From Cytophagaceae bacterium (GTDB taxonomy: Bacteria > Bacteroidota > Bacteroidia > Cytophagales > Spirosomataceae), in assembly GCA_027486845.1 (NCBI GenBank), contig JAIXOL010000030.1:186001-250000 (forward strand): a DNA stretch of 64,000 bases, in the 5' to 3' direction. Position 1 is the first letter of the stretch. The number at the start of each line of letters is the position of its first letter. Under the pieces are notes generated by a model. The model was given only the letters and a program-made list of their open reading frames with translations. It was not told the DNA's origin and made no database searches. Of this stretch, positions 8,555-18,263 are shown piece after piece. The position numbers were made by a program, and so were the translations under genes.

Positions 8555-9433
8555 TCAATACAAATAAAACGAACTAAACAAAGTATAATAACGATGCTCT
8601 GGTAAATCGTCAAAGTATTGGCTAAAACGAATTTTTGTTGGGTTTAGTGCAAATTTTACATTACTAAGTGAATGTGTAAGCTGAATATATCTGTCTGAAA
8701 ACGAAGTGATTTCGCCATAAAAAATAGTTGAAGTAGCAACCGGCAAACCAAGTTCATTCATCACGAATAACACATGATAAACCATATCTTGTGATGTTCG
8801 GAAGTGAAAACGATTACAGAAATGCAATTTAGCATCTTTGAAATAGATAATCGTAATATAATAATCTTCAAAGTAGAGGTGAAGCCCATTATTAGTTTTG
8901 TCTTGCACGATACCCTCAATCAACGAACCTACCACTGGTATGGGGTCAATCTTTCGTGCAGGGTACATTTCTTTAAACCACGCAAAAGTATCTTTTTCGA
9001 TACCAAAAACACAAACCGCCCCAAAACAGCTATGCTTAAAATCAAAAATTTGCTCTCGCTCCGAGACGTTATTTCCAGCAGCAAAATTCAAGTATTTAGA
9101 AGCTTCATCGGCTTCGTAATATTCATCAGGAATAAGGGTAAAATGACTAGCATTTACCGACAAACAAATAGTTTTCCAATAATTAGCGGCTAAAAACTGA
9201 TGCTGATGATAAACCGTTTTAAGCGTTTTTAATAACTGATTTTCATTCAATAAAGAAAATACATGATAATCTTCAAGCCACATAATTACATCGTGGAGGG
9301 TATTATAAACAGTAAAACGAAAACGGTCACTGCTCACTTCAATCAACAGATGGCATTCGGCTATCTGATTGGTATCGAAGCGGTCGTCCTTTATTTCAAA
9401 ACTCGGTAAAATATTTAAAAAAGAATTCTCCAA
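8555..9433 (-). CDS. DUF3822 family protein
   Basis: A 292-residue soluble protein without signal peptide. It begins with strand-rich sequence containing HLLIEVSSDRFRFTVYNT and ends with FDDLPEHRYYTLFSSFYLY, as in DUF3822. The fold is thought to be actin/hexokinase-like with two similar halves (the 'FGIEKDTFAWFKEMYP' and 'GLPVATSTIFYGEI' regions), and there is no visible active site. Its gene is regularly next to coaD (and often an RsmD methylase) in this phylum. Role unknown. Confidence 0.8.
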   Translation of the reverse strand: MENSFLNILPSFEIKDDRFDTNQIAECHLLIEVSSDRFRFTVYNTLHDVIMWLEDYHVFSLLNENQLLKTLKTVYHQHQFLAANYWKTICLSVNASHFTLIPDEYYEADEASKYLNFAAGNNVSEREQIFDFKHSCFGAVCVFGIEKDTFAWFKEMYPARKIDPIPVVGSLIEGIVQDKTNNGLHLYFEDYYITIIYFKDAKLHFCNRFHFRTSQDMVYHVLFVMNELGLPVATSTIFYGEITSFSDRYIQLTHSLSNVKFALNPTKIRFSQYFDDLPEHRYYTLFSSFYLY

Positions 9434-9601
9434 CGATTTAAATCAGTTTAGATTATTAGCAAAAGTAAAATCATACTTAAGTTGTGGGTGGTTATTTTTA
9501 TTTCAAGTGGTCATATGATTGTTAAGACTTTGAAAAATATATTCTACTACACAACAATTTGCAACAAATTAAACAATCTGTAACAATATTTAAACAAATT
9601 T

Positions 9602-10075
9602 TTAAGTAATTATTTCACCAAAATTTCTATATTTTTGCCAAAAATTGTGCTTTTCGCCCAAATTTAAGCTTTTTATCTTATCTAACGACAACCATTCAAT
9701 TTTTTGAATCAGTTGTTGGCTCAAATCCATTTCAGGATCATGGCCTAAAATCAACTCACCTCCTACTCTTTTTACCTCAAAAAACAGTTCGATTCCATGT
9801 AAAGGTAAATTCACGAACTCGTTCATTAACAATAATTTTCCTACTGAAATTTTAAGCCCAGTTTCTTCCAAAAACTCTCTTCGCAGTGCATCTTCGGCCA
9901 TTTCTCCAATTTCAAGGCCTCCACCTGGTGGACTCCAAAATGTATTTTTGCCCAAAATCGCTCGATGCCCAATCATCAATACTCGGTCATTTTCTATACA
10001 AATTCCACATGCACGCACCCTAATTTTATTTCCATACAATTGTTGAGCGTTTATTTGAACTTCTGATTGTGGCAT
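9602..10075 (-). CDS. Nudix hydrolase
   Basis: A 157-residue enzyme with a complete Nudix box at residues 52-74: G52, E58, then REFLEETGL, matching GX5EX7REUXEEXGU with all metal-binding glutamates. The box coordinates Mg2+ for cleavage of nucleoside diphosphates linked to another group. The substrate cannot be read from sequence. A TATCTTTG -7 element lies upstream on the minus strand at 10105-10112. The region between this gene's start and the helicase gene holds an inverted heptamer array. Confidence 0.88.
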   Translation of the reverse strand: MPQSEVQINAQQLYGNKIRVRACGICIENDRVLMIGHRAILGKNTFWSPPGGGLEIGEMAEDALRREFLEETGLKISVGKLLLMNEFVNLPLHGIELFFEVKRVGGELILGHDPEMDLSQQLIQKIEWLSLDKIKSLNLGEKHNFWQKYRNFGEIIT

Positions 10076-10185
10076 TTGTATTAAAGATTCTTGCTATTTT
10101 GGTACAAAGATAATGAATCGACCACAAGTGATTTCATGAATCTTGAATGTTTTTAAAATTTAAAGGTTTATTTTGCAACGAAATA

Positions 10186-10271
10186 AGTGCAGAGTGATGA
10201 GTTTAGAGTGCAAAATGGGAAACTCCTATGCTCTACATGCTTAACTTTACACTCTAAATTTTGCATTATAA
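10186..10271. repeat. Inverted pair of 7-bp repeat arrays
   Basis: Left array (10186-10213): AGTGCAG, AGTGATG, AGTTTAG, AGTGCAA. Right array (10231-10265, with a final TTATAAA): CTCTACA, TGCTTAA, CTTTACA, CTCTAAA, TTTTGCA. The right units are complementary to the left ones, so the two halves can fold on each other. The right half ends about 10 bases before the ATG of the helicase gene. Confidence 0.6.
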
Positions 10272-10280
10272 ATAAAAAAA

Positions 10281-11708
10281 ATGGCACTAGAAGAAAATAC
10301 AAAACCTTCCGAAAGATTTCTTAAAAAATTTCCGTTTGCACCCACTTTTGGACAAGCGAAACTTTTTAAATTGATGGATGAATTTATTGAAGTAGAAGAC
10401 CGTTTTCGTGATACTTTTATTTTGAAAGGTTATGCGGGAACTGGCAAAACAACATTTGTGAGTACACTCATCAAAGTTTTAAAAGAATTTGGGTATAAGG
10501 CAGTTTTACTCGCTCCAACTGGTCGAGCCGCTAAGGTGATGTCGAGCTACTCAAAACGAATGGCTTTGACTATTCACAAAAAAATTTATCGCCAAGTTGA
10601 AAATGCATACACTGGTGCTTTGGTTTTTGAACGCATGAAAAATACCCAAGAAGGAACGGTCTATATCGTCGATGAAGCCTCGATGATTTCAGATGACCGT
10701 GAATTCGGTACAAATAGTTTATTACACGACCTACTCGATTTTGTATTTGAACAAGAAACTAACAAACTCATTTTGATTGGCGATGAAGCCCAACTTCCTC
10801 CAGTTGGAATGCAGGTCAGCCCCGCTCTTAGTGCCGAACATTTAGTTGGGCGATACCACGCCACCGTCACCGAACACGTGCTCACCGAAGTTATGCGTCA
10901 GGGTGAAGGCTCAGGAATTTTGACAAATGCCACTGATTTAAGGCAACAACTACAAGTAGAAACTCCTAACATTCAGCTTATTACGAGCAAATACAAAGAT
11001 TTCTATCGCATGACGGGAGAACGTTTGGAAGATGGAATAAGGTATGCTTACGATAAATATGGAAGAGAAAACACGACCATTATAACTCGCTCGAATAAAA
11101 CTGCAGTGCAGTATAATCGTTATATCAGAACCGCTATTAATTACTCCGAAAACGAACTTGATTCGGGCGATATGCTGATGGTCGTAAGGAATAATTATAC
11201 AGTTTTGGGTGAAGAATCAAAAGCAGGTTTTATTGCCAATGGCGATTTTGTGGAAGTTTTAAAAATTCGTCGAGAAGAAGAAATGCACGGTTTGCGTTTC
11301 GCCAACGTAACGCTCAAACTCGTCGATTATCCAGATGAGGAGGAATTTGACTGTAAGATTATTCTGAATACTCTTTATTCAAATTCGCCAACATTATCTA
11401 CAGAAGAAAACAAAATGCTTTACGAAAGTGTACTCAAAGATTATTTTTGGGTAAAATCAAAAAAAGAACGCCAAGATTTATTGCGTAAAGATCCTTTTTT
11501 GAGTGCTTTACAAGTAAAGTTTGCGTATGCTCTCACCTGCCACAAATCGCAGGGTGGGCAGTGGGATGCAGTCTTTGTTGACCAAGGCTATCTACCGCCC
11601 AACTCAGAAATAGATAGTGATTTTATTCGTTGGCTTTATACGGCCATCACTCGTGGTGTAAAAGAAGTTTTTTTACTTAATTTTAATAAACAGTTTTTGG
11701 AAGGGTAA
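10281..11708 (+). CDS. RecD/PIF1-like superfamily 1 helicase
   Basis: A 475-residue ATPase. Walker A is GYAGTGKTT at 50-58, Walker B is VYIVDEAS at about 127-133, and an early FGQAKLF resembles the Q motif. The C-terminal UvrD_C_2-type portion has CHKSQGGQWD at 420-429 and YTAITRGV, the motif V/VI pair of SF1B helicases. The protein is shorter than RecD2 and lacks the N-terminal helix-hairpin domains. It probably acts as a 5'-3' DNA helicase in repair or replication. CorA starts five bases after the stop. Confidence 0.87.
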   Translation: MALEENTKPSERFLKKFPFAPTFGQAKLFKLMDEFIEVEDRFRDTFILKGYAGTGKTTFVSTLIKVLKEFGYKAVLLAPTGRAAKVMSSYSKRMALTIHKKIYRQVENAYTGALVFERMKNTQEGTVYIVDEASMISDDREFGTNSLLHDLLDFVFEQETNKLILIGDEAQLPPVGMQVSPALSAEHLVGRYHATVTEHVLTEVMRQGEGSGILTNATDLRQQLQVETPNIQLITSKYKDFYRMTGERLEDGIRYAYDKYGRENTTIITRSNKTAVQYNRYIRTAINYSENELDSGDMLMVVRNNYTVLGEESKAGFIANGDFVEVLKIRREEEMHGLRFANVTLKLVDYPDEEEFDCKIILNTLYSNSPTLSTEENKMLYESVLKDYFWVKSKKERQDLLRKDPFLSALQVKFAYALTCHKSQGGQWDAVFVDQGYLPPNSEIDSDFIRWLYTAITRGVKEVFLLNFNKQFLEG

Positions 11709-11713
11709 AAGAT

Positions 11714-12796
11714 ATGTCGAAACATCACAAAAAATACAAAAAATATGTTCAGCAAAAGGTTTTTACTTCACCCGGTACGCTTGAGTATGTGGGCAAAGAT
11801 GTGCCGATTGATACCATTGTGAAATTAATTGAGTTTAATGATGAAACTTACCAGCAAAAAATAGTTAAATCAATCAACGAATGTCAATTTTCAACAATCG
11901 AATCTCATGTAAATTGGCTCAATGTTGATGGCGTTCACGAAGTACATATCGTTGAAGAAATCGGCAAACATTATCACTTGCATCCGCTACTACTCGAAGA
12001 TGTACTCAACACTGAACAAAAGCCCAAATTGGAGCATTTTGGCGAGCAGAATATATTTGTTATCATGAAAATGCTGCATTTCAATGAGACACTTAATGAA
12101 ATTGAATCTGAGCACGTTGCTTTAGTTTTAGGCAGAAACTACGTTATTTCGTTTCAAGAAATACACAAATCCGATGTTTTTGCACCAATTTTTGCTCGAT
12201 TAAAAGCATCAATCGGAAAAACTCGTCGTGGCAAAGCTGATTATTTGTTTTATTCACTCTGCGATTTAGTGATTGATAATTACTTTGTAGTTCTTGAAAA
12301 ATTTAGCGAAAAACTGGAAGAATTAGAAATAAAAATCATTGAAACCCCACACCGAGACGACCAAACTGCACTTTATGAACTTCGCCGAGAATTGATGCAG
12401 ATTCGTAAGGCGGTTCTGCCCCTTCGAGATATTTTTGGCTCAATTACTCGTGATAATTCTGACCTGATTCAAGCAAGCACAATCATTTATTTAAGAGACG
12501 TTTACGACCATATTCTACAAACCCTCGAAACGATTGAATCTTACAGAGAAATGATAGAAAATATTCAGAATATTTATCTCACAAGCTTGAGTAATAAAAT
12601 GAATTCAGTCATGAAAACACTTACGATTTTCACGGCTATTTTTATGCCATTAACCTTCATTGCAGGCATTTACGGCATGAACTTCGACAATATGCCCGAA
12701 CTGCACAATCCAAATGGGTATTTTTATACGCTCGGCAGCATGGTTATAATTGCTATTGGTTTTTGGATTTACTTTAAATGGAAGAAATATATTTGA
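11714..12796 (+). CDS. corA: CorA-type magnesium/cobalt transporter
   Basis: A 360-residue protein with the family layout: a large cytoplasmic domain, a long helix, and two C-terminal membrane helices. The selectivity motif YGMN is at 320-323, followed by the acidic loop (NMPE). The second helix ends in a basic tail (KWKKYI). It imports Mg2+ or Co2+ as a pentamer in the inner membrane. It is separated from the helicase gene by five bases, which suggests one transcript although the functions are not linked. Confidence 0.93.
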   Translation: MSKHHKKYKKYVQQKVFTSPGTLEYVGKDVPIDTIVKLIEFNDETYQQKIVKSINECQFSTIESHVNWLNVDGVHEVHIVEEIGKHYHLHPLLLEDVLNTEQKPKLEHFGEQNIFVIMKMLHFNETLNEIESEHVALVLGRNYVISFQEIHKSDVFAPIFARLKASIGKTRRGKADYLFYSLCDLVIDNYFVVLEKFSEKLEELEIKIIETPHRDDQTALYELRRELMQIRKAVLPLRDIFGSITRDNSDLIQASTIIYLRDVYDHILQTLETIESYREMIENIQNIYLTSLSNKMNSVMKTLTIFTAIFMPLTFIAGIYGMNFDNMPELHNPNGYFYTLGSMVIIAIGFWIYFKWKKYI

Positions 12797-12985
12797 TTCT
12801 GAGAGGTATGTAATATCTACCTTAACTGAGCATTTTTCGTAAAACCCTTAAAATTTCGCCTCATTATATCACATTTTATCGCTGAAAAACAGAATAGATT
12901 AGCAATGTGTAACCAAGCATACCGAGATATTTTCTATCTTTGAGAAATATGGTCTTCATTAACAAAAACCCATTTCCTAAAACTG

Positions 12986-15900
12986 ATGAAACAACTATCA
13001 ATCCTTCTACTGATTGTTTTGCCTTCTTTCGGGGCATTTGCCCAAAATAAAAAGAAAACAAAAGCTTCCCCTACAACCACTACTACGGTTGTACAGACCA
13101 TTAAGTCTCCACAAATCAATTACGACAGCACTTTCAAGGCCATCAAATGGCGAAACATTGGACCATTTCGTGGTGGACGTTCGGTGGCTGTTTCGGGCGT
13201 AGTGGGCAATACACAAGTTTATTATATGGGTACAGCAGGTGGTGGCCTTTGGAAAACTACCGACGCAGGACTTTCTTGGGAAAACATTTCGGATGGCTAT
13301 TTCAAAACTGGTACAGTTGGGGCCGTTTCGGTAGCAGAATCAGACCCAAACGTTGTTTACGTGGGAATGGGCGAACACGCACCCCGTGGTGTGATGACCT
13401 CTTATGGCGATGGCGTTTATAAATCCACTGATGCAGGTAAAACGTGGAAAAAAATGGGTCTTGACCTAACTCGTCATATTTCTCGCATCAACATTCACCC
13501 ACAAAATCCTGATATTATTTATGTGGCGGCACAAGGTGCTTTGCACGGTGCTGGTGAAGAAAGAGGCGTTTATAAGTCGATTGATGGTGGAAAAACGTGG
13601 AAAAAGGCACTTTTTGTTGATAATAACACTGGTTGTGCAGATTTGAGCATGGATATGACCAACCCACGCATTATGTATGCCGCAATGTGGGACCACCGAC
13701 GTTTGCCGTGGCAAATGGTAAGTGGAGGCAAAGGCAGTGGCTTGTATAAATCAGTGGATGCTGGAGAATCTTGGACAAAACTTGATAAAGGCTTGCCAAA
13801 AGAATTGGGTAAAATGGGAATTGTAGTTTCGAGAGCTAATCCGAGCCGAGTTTTTGCAGTAATAGAATCTGATACTGAAAAAGAACAAGGTGGCGTTTTC
13901 CGCTCCGACGATGCTGGAAAATCTTGGACTCGTATAAGCAAAGACCACCGAACGGTTCAGCGTGCGTGGTATTATATCGAAATCTTTGCAGACCCAACCA
14001 ACGAAAACATTGTTTATGTACTCAATTCTCCTGCCCTTAAATCTATTGATGGTGGCAAAACCTTCACTCGTGTTTTTGGTGGAACCCACGGCGACCACCA
14101 TGATTTATGGATGAATCCGAAAGATGGTAAAAATATGGTTTTGGGAAATGACGGTGGTGCAGCCGTTTCGTTCAATGGTGGACAGTCATTCTCTCCACAA
14201 AATCAAATGCCAACAGCTCAGTTTTACAGAGTAAATGCCGATAATTTGTTTCCTTACAGAATATATGGCGGTCAGCAAGATAATACTTCGGTCATGATTC
14301 CGAGCAGGGTAACCTATGGCGGTGGTATTCGTGAGCGTGACTGGGAATATTCAGCAGGTGGTGAAAGTGCATTTTTGGCATTCGACCCCGACGCTCCTCA
14401 ATACGTAATGGGTGGAAGCTATCAAGGCACAATCGAACTACTCAATCTGCAAAACAAAGAAGGAAAAGGCGTAATGACAGCCCCGATTCAGTACCAAGCC
14501 TTGAAAGCCAAAGAAATGAAGTACCGCTTCAATTGGAATGCTCCGATTATCTACTCAAAACGTGAAAAAGCCTATTATCATGCAGGAAATGTGGTTTTGA
14601 AAACAACCGATTTGGGTAAAACTTGGACAGAGTTTTCAACTGATTTGACTCGAAAAGATTCTACAAAATTAGGTTTAGGTGGAGCTCCTTATACCAATGA
14701 AGGTGCGGGTGGAGAAAACTACGCAACAATTGCCTACCTCACAGAATCACCAAACGAAGTAGGTGTTTTTTGGGCAGGAAGTGATGATGGATTGGTGCAT
14801 ATCACAAAAGATAATGGCAAAAGTTGGATAAATGTAACGCCAGTTGGCCTCGAAGAATGTTTGGTAAATGCAATAGAAGTTTCGACGCATGATAATGCCA
14901 CGGCTTATATTGCCACGCATCGCTATAAATTAAATGATTTTACCCCTTCCATTTATAAGACAACCGATTACGGAAAAACTTGGACAAAAATCACCGAAGG
15001 CATTCCTTATGGAGCGTGTGTGCGTGTGGTGCGAGAAGATTCACATCGCAGAGATTTACTTTTTGCAGGAACTGAAACTGGTCTTTATATTTCAACAAAC
15101 GGCGGAAAAAATTGGTCGAATATGCAATTGAACCTTCCGATTGTTCCAATTACTGATTTAAAAGTTCACCATAATGATTTAATTGCTTCAACTCAAGGAC
15201 GCTCGTTTTGGATTTTAGATGATTTAGCTCCAATAAGAGAATTAAAAGGCGAATTATCAAAAGATAGTTTGACAGTTTTCATCCCCGAAGATGCTTATCG
15301 AGTGTCGGGACGTAGCTCACTCGATAATGTTAGCGAAGAGGATGAAGAAACAAGTTCTACACTCGGACAAAATCCATCTACTGGTGTAGTTTTCTATTAT
15401 GGTTTACCTGCCAAACCTGATACCACAATGGCAATTACTTTAGAAATTAGCAACTCAAAAGGAGAAATCGTAAGAACTTACAGTAGTAAAAAAGAAAAAG
15501 ACTTCGAGATTTACCCAGGTGGGCCATCTCCCGACCCAACACTTTTGACAAAAGGCGGCATGAATCGTTTTGTGTGGGATATGCGTGCGGAAACCATAAA
15601 GGGTATTCCAAAAGTATTTATTGAAGGCAGTTATAATGGTCATAAGATGTCGCCAGGAACTTATTCCGCTAAATTTACTTACGGAAAACAGACCAAAACT
15701 GTTTCTGTAAAAATTCTCGCTGACCCACGCATTAATGCAAGCACTGCCGAATACGAAGACCAAGAACATACGCTCAAATCGCTCGAAAGAAGCGTGAATG
15801 ATATTCATGAATCAATCGCTAAAATGCGTACGATTTCTAAGCAAATTAGCGAAGTAAGTAGCCTTTTGACTACAAAAACAGAGCTAAAATCAGTGGTAGA

Positions 15901-16204
15901 TGCAGGAAATACGATTGTGAAGAAAATCAAAATTTGGGAAGAAAAATTGGTACAGAATAAGGCCGAATCAAATGATGATATTATCAATTTCAAGAATATG
16001 CTAAGTGCTGATTATATTTTTGTAAGAGGTGAAATTGATGCAAACATACCGACCGTTACGAGCGGACAGAAAAAGCAATTGGCCACCCTTGATACACAAT
16101 GGAATGTACTAAAAACCGAAATGAATGATTTGATTGCAAAAGACATTGCAACTTACAATAAACTTTGTGCTGAAAAAGTAATCAGTAAAGTGATTATTCC
16201 ATAG
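12986..16204 (+). CDS. Secreted BNR/sortilin-type repeat protein
   Basis: A 1072-residue protein with a signal peptide (cleaved near AFAQN, residue 20). It holds at least ten Asp-box/BNR motifs of the type SxDxGxTW ([81 protein letters not shown]), which form two beta-propellers like VPS10/sortilin. The last 300 residues form an immunoglobulin-like segment ([19 protein letters not shown]) and a helical tail. Such proteins are annotated as glycosyl hydrolases but lack sialidase catalytic residues I can point to. A TATCTTTG -7 motif is at 12935-12942. It is probably extracellular or periplasmic. Confidence 0.85.
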   Translation: MKQLSILLLIVLPSFGAFAQNKKKTKASPTTTTTVVQTIKSPQINYDSTFKAIKWRNIGPFRGGRSVAVSGVVGNTQVYYMGTAGGGLWKTTDAGLSWENISDGYFKTGTVGAVSVAESDPNVVYVGMGEHAPRGVMTSYGDGVYKSTDAGKTWKKMGLDLTRHISRINIHPQNPDIIYVAAQGALHGAGEERGVYKSIDGGKTWKKALFVDNNTGCADLSMDMTNPRIMYAAMWDHRRLPWQMVSGGKGSGLYKSVDAGESWTKLDKGLPKELGKMGIVVSRANPSRVFAVIESDTEKEQGGVFRSDDAGKSWTRISKDHRTVQRAWYYIEIFADPTNENIVYVLNSPALKSIDGGKTFTRVFGGTHGDHHDLWMNPKDGKNMVLGNDGGAAVSFNGGQSFSPQNQMPTAQFYRVNADNLFPYRIYGGQQDNTSVMIPSRVTYGGGIRERDWEYSAGGESAFLAFDPDAPQYVMGGSYQGTIELLNLQNKEGKGVMTAPIQYQALKAKEMKYRFNWNAPIIYSKREKAYYHAGNVVLKTTDLGKTWTEFSTDLTRKDSTKLGLGGAPYTNEGAGGENYATIAYLTESPNEVGVFWAGSDDGLVHITKDNGKSWINVTPVGLEECLVNAIEVSTHDNATAYIATHRYKLNDFTPSIYKTTDYGKTWTKITEGIPYGACVRVVREDSHRRDLLFAGTETGLYISTNGGKNWSNMQLNLPIVPITDLKVHHNDLIASTQGRSFWILDDLAPIRELKGELSKDSLTVFIPEDAYRVSGRSSLDNVSEEDEETSSTLGQNPSTGVVFYYGLPAKPDTTMAITLEISNSKGEIVRTYSSKKEKDFEIYPGGPSPDPTLLTKGGMNRFVWDMRAETIKGIPKVFIEGSYNGHKMSPGTYSAKFTYGKQTKTVSVKILADPRINASTAEYEDQEHTLKSLERSVNDIHESIAKMRTISKQISEVSSLLTTKTELKSVVDAGNTIVKKIKIWEEKLVQNKAESNDDIINFKNMLSADYIFVRGEIDANIPTVTSGQKKQLATLDTQWNVLKTEMNDLIAKDIATYNKLCAEKVISKVIIP

Positions 16205-16229
16205 AATACACATTAGGCGAGTTTAAAAT

Positions 16230-16263
16230 AATTGTGGCACATCCTTTAAGGTGTGTCACAATT
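16230..16263. terminator. Bidirectional terminator
   Basis: AATTGTGGCACATCC pairs with GGTGTGTCACAATT (one wobble), followed by ATTTTC. It lies between converging genes. Confidence 0.75.
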
Positions 16264-16277
16264 ATTTTCACGAAAAG

Positions 16278-17264
16278 CTAATATTCCCGTTCTTTCCAGA
16301 TCAATTTAGTAGGCAAAATATAAGCTACCAACTGCAAAAACCAAAATATATACATATACATCGTATAGGCAGGAATATATTTTAGCAATTGATTCTGATT
16401 AAGCATATTAAAGATTCGGCCGCCGACCAAAAAATTTATCAAAAGATTTAAGACAAAAACAGACAACACAATTTTCCACGAAAAAAGACTGATAATCAGC
16501 AAAATAGGCAATAATAAACCCTGAATTAAGGCAGGAAAAATCAGAATTGAACCTGTTGAAAACCCACCTGCAACCCAGCGTTTACGTTGTTCAAAATACT
16601 TTGTTGGTGGTTTTGTGAGTGTCATTGCTTCGGGCTTGAATAATTGCCGAAACGCAAAACCTTTATCGATAATCGCCTTATAAATGGCATAATCTTCCAC
16701 TATAGAAAAACCGATTTTTTCATAACCACCAACCGCCCAATAAGCTTCCGCCGAAACCACCATATTATTACCCATTCCAGTGGATTGAATCTTGAAATCG
16801 GCCAATGTTTTCATTAATTTCAGCGTAAAAAGCCATTCTATTGCTTGGCTTGCTTCAAACCAATTTTTGTTTTTCACAAGTGTCAAGCCAACCATCACGC
16901 CTTCATTTTTTCTTTCCTCTACAAATGCTTCAATCCAATTTTTGGGCACTTCAATATCAGCATCGGTAAAGAAAAAAAGCTCACCCGTTGCAAGATGAGC
17001 TAATTGTGCCAAAACATTCACTTTACCTTTTAGGTTAGGAATTTGTTTTTCTATTTTAACATATTGAATATTTATGTGAATATTTTTAGCTGTAAATCTT
17101 CCAATAATCTCAGCAGTTGCATCAGTCGAATCATCATCTCCGATAAGAATTTGCAACTTATCTTTAGGGTAACTTAGTTGACTAAACGTAAATAGCAAAT
17201 CTATAATATTATCTTCCTCATTTCGAGCCGCTACTAAGATGCTTACTTTCGGATATTTCATCAT
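16278..17264 (-). CDS. Family 2 glycosyltransferase (membrane-anchored)
   Basis: A 328-residue protein if started at the ATG at 17264; a TTG 51 bases upstream is less likely because it adds a non-conserved leader. The GT-A domain shows VSILVAARNEEDN, a DDDSTD motif, FFTDADIEVP (the DxD), and a late QRKRWVAGG corresponding to the Q/RxxRW motif of processive GT2 enzymes. Four hydrophobic segments follow to the C-terminus. It probably moves sugars onto a membrane-bound acceptor. The next gene on the same strand is a NodB-type deacetylase 288 bases upstream, which hints at cell-envelope glycan synthesis. Confidence 0.87.
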   Translation of the reverse strand: MMKYPKVSILVAARNEEDNIIDLLFTFSQLSYPKDKLQILIGDDDSTDATAEIIGRFTAKNIHINIQYVKIEKQIPNLKGKVNVLAQLAHLATGELFFFTDADIEVPKNWIEAFVEERKNEGVMVGLTLVKNKNWFEASQAIEWLFTLKLMKTLADFKIQSTGMGNNMVVSAEAYWAVGGYEKIGFSIVEDYAIYKAIIDKGFAFRQLFKPEAMTLTKPPTKYFEQRKRWVAGGFSTGSILIFPALIQGLLLPILLIISLFSWKIVLSVFVLNLLINFLVGGRIFNMLNQNQLLKYIPAYTMYMYIFWFLQLVAYILPTKLIWKEREY

Positions 17265-17552
17265 ACTAGTTTTTTTTATTATTATATCTAATGGCCAACT
17301 GTGGACTAAAATCAATCTTTAATTGTTAAAGTATTTTTGAAATTACCCACAATATTTTGGTAGCTAAAGGCAAAAGTTCGGTATAAAACTTGATAATAAT
17401 GGGTCTTAGATTATACCTAAGTTACAAAAAAATATCACCTTAAAATTCAATCGCTCTTGATACTTGTACTTTCGGGTTTTCTAAAATAAGGCTTTTAATC
17501 ATAAAATCCTCGATTATTACAACATTCACACGTTTAGTTTTTGCAAAAGTAT

Positions 17553-18176
17553 TTAAAGTTTTGAGAACTGAAATCCTTGGCTCGAAAAATGCTCTAAAAA
17601 TCTCGGAAGTGCGTAAGACATGTTGGCATTTGCCTTGATACTATCATGAAAAAGTACAATTGAACCAGCTTCTGTGTATTTAATTGTTTTATGCAAGACA
17701 GTCTCGGGCGATAAATTTTGAGAAAAATCTCCGCTCAGTACATCCCACATTACTATTTCATAATCAGTCAATAAACTACTCGCCTGCTTATGCTTAATAC
17801 GCCCATAAGGTGGACGAAATAACTTTGAATGATGGCCATTTATATTGATAACGGCTTGACATTTGACAACATTTTGCAAATAAGTAACATCATCAGTTGA
17901 CCAGCCACGCAAATGATTGAAAGTATGATTCCCCACCGAATGCCCATTGTTAATTATTCTCTGAAAAATGGTAGGGTTTTTACTAATATTATCTCCGATA
18001 CAAAAAAAAGTAGCGTAAGCATTATATTTTTCGAGGGTTTCCAGTACAAACTCAGTTACTTTTGGTATTGGACCGTCATCAAAAGTTAAGTAAATTTTCT
18101 TTTCATCAGAAGATTTTCTCCAAATAAAATTGGGGTAGATAGCCCGCATCAAAAAATTGGTTTTGTGCAAAAACAT
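17553..18176 (-). CDS. Polysaccharide deacetylase (NodB family)
   Basis: A 207-residue protein with the NodB motifs in order: TFDDGP (motif 1, catalytic base and metal Asp), SVGNHTFNH (metal His pair), FRPPYGR (motif 3), and a late IVLFHDS (motif 5). These mark metal-dependent de-N-acetylases acting on peptidoglycan or exopolysaccharide. There is no obvious signal peptide; the N-terminus carries a short hydrophobic-basic stretch only. Its neighbour is a GT2 enzyme on the same strand. Confidence 0.9.
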   Translation of the reverse strand: MFLHKTNFLMRAIYPNFIWRKSSDEKKIYLTFDDGPIPKVTEFVLETLEKYNAYATFFCIGDNISKNPTIFQRIINNGHSVGNHTFNHLRGWSTDDVTYLQNVVKCQAVININGHHSKLFRPPYGRIKHKQASSLLTDYEIVMWDVLSGDFSQNLSPETVLHKTIKYTEAGSIVLFHDSIKANANMSYALPRFLEHFSSQGFQFSKL

Positions 18177-18263
18177 AACTTATTGTTTTTCTGCAAAAGT
18201 CTGAATTTTTAGTCAGAAATAATATTTAATTTCTAAATTGCATCAACGAAATCATAAAATTCT

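Noticed and set aside
12876-13119. Two overlapping reading frames of 61 residues on the minus strand
   Set aside because: They lie across the promoter and signal-peptide region of the BNR-repeat gene and show no family features.
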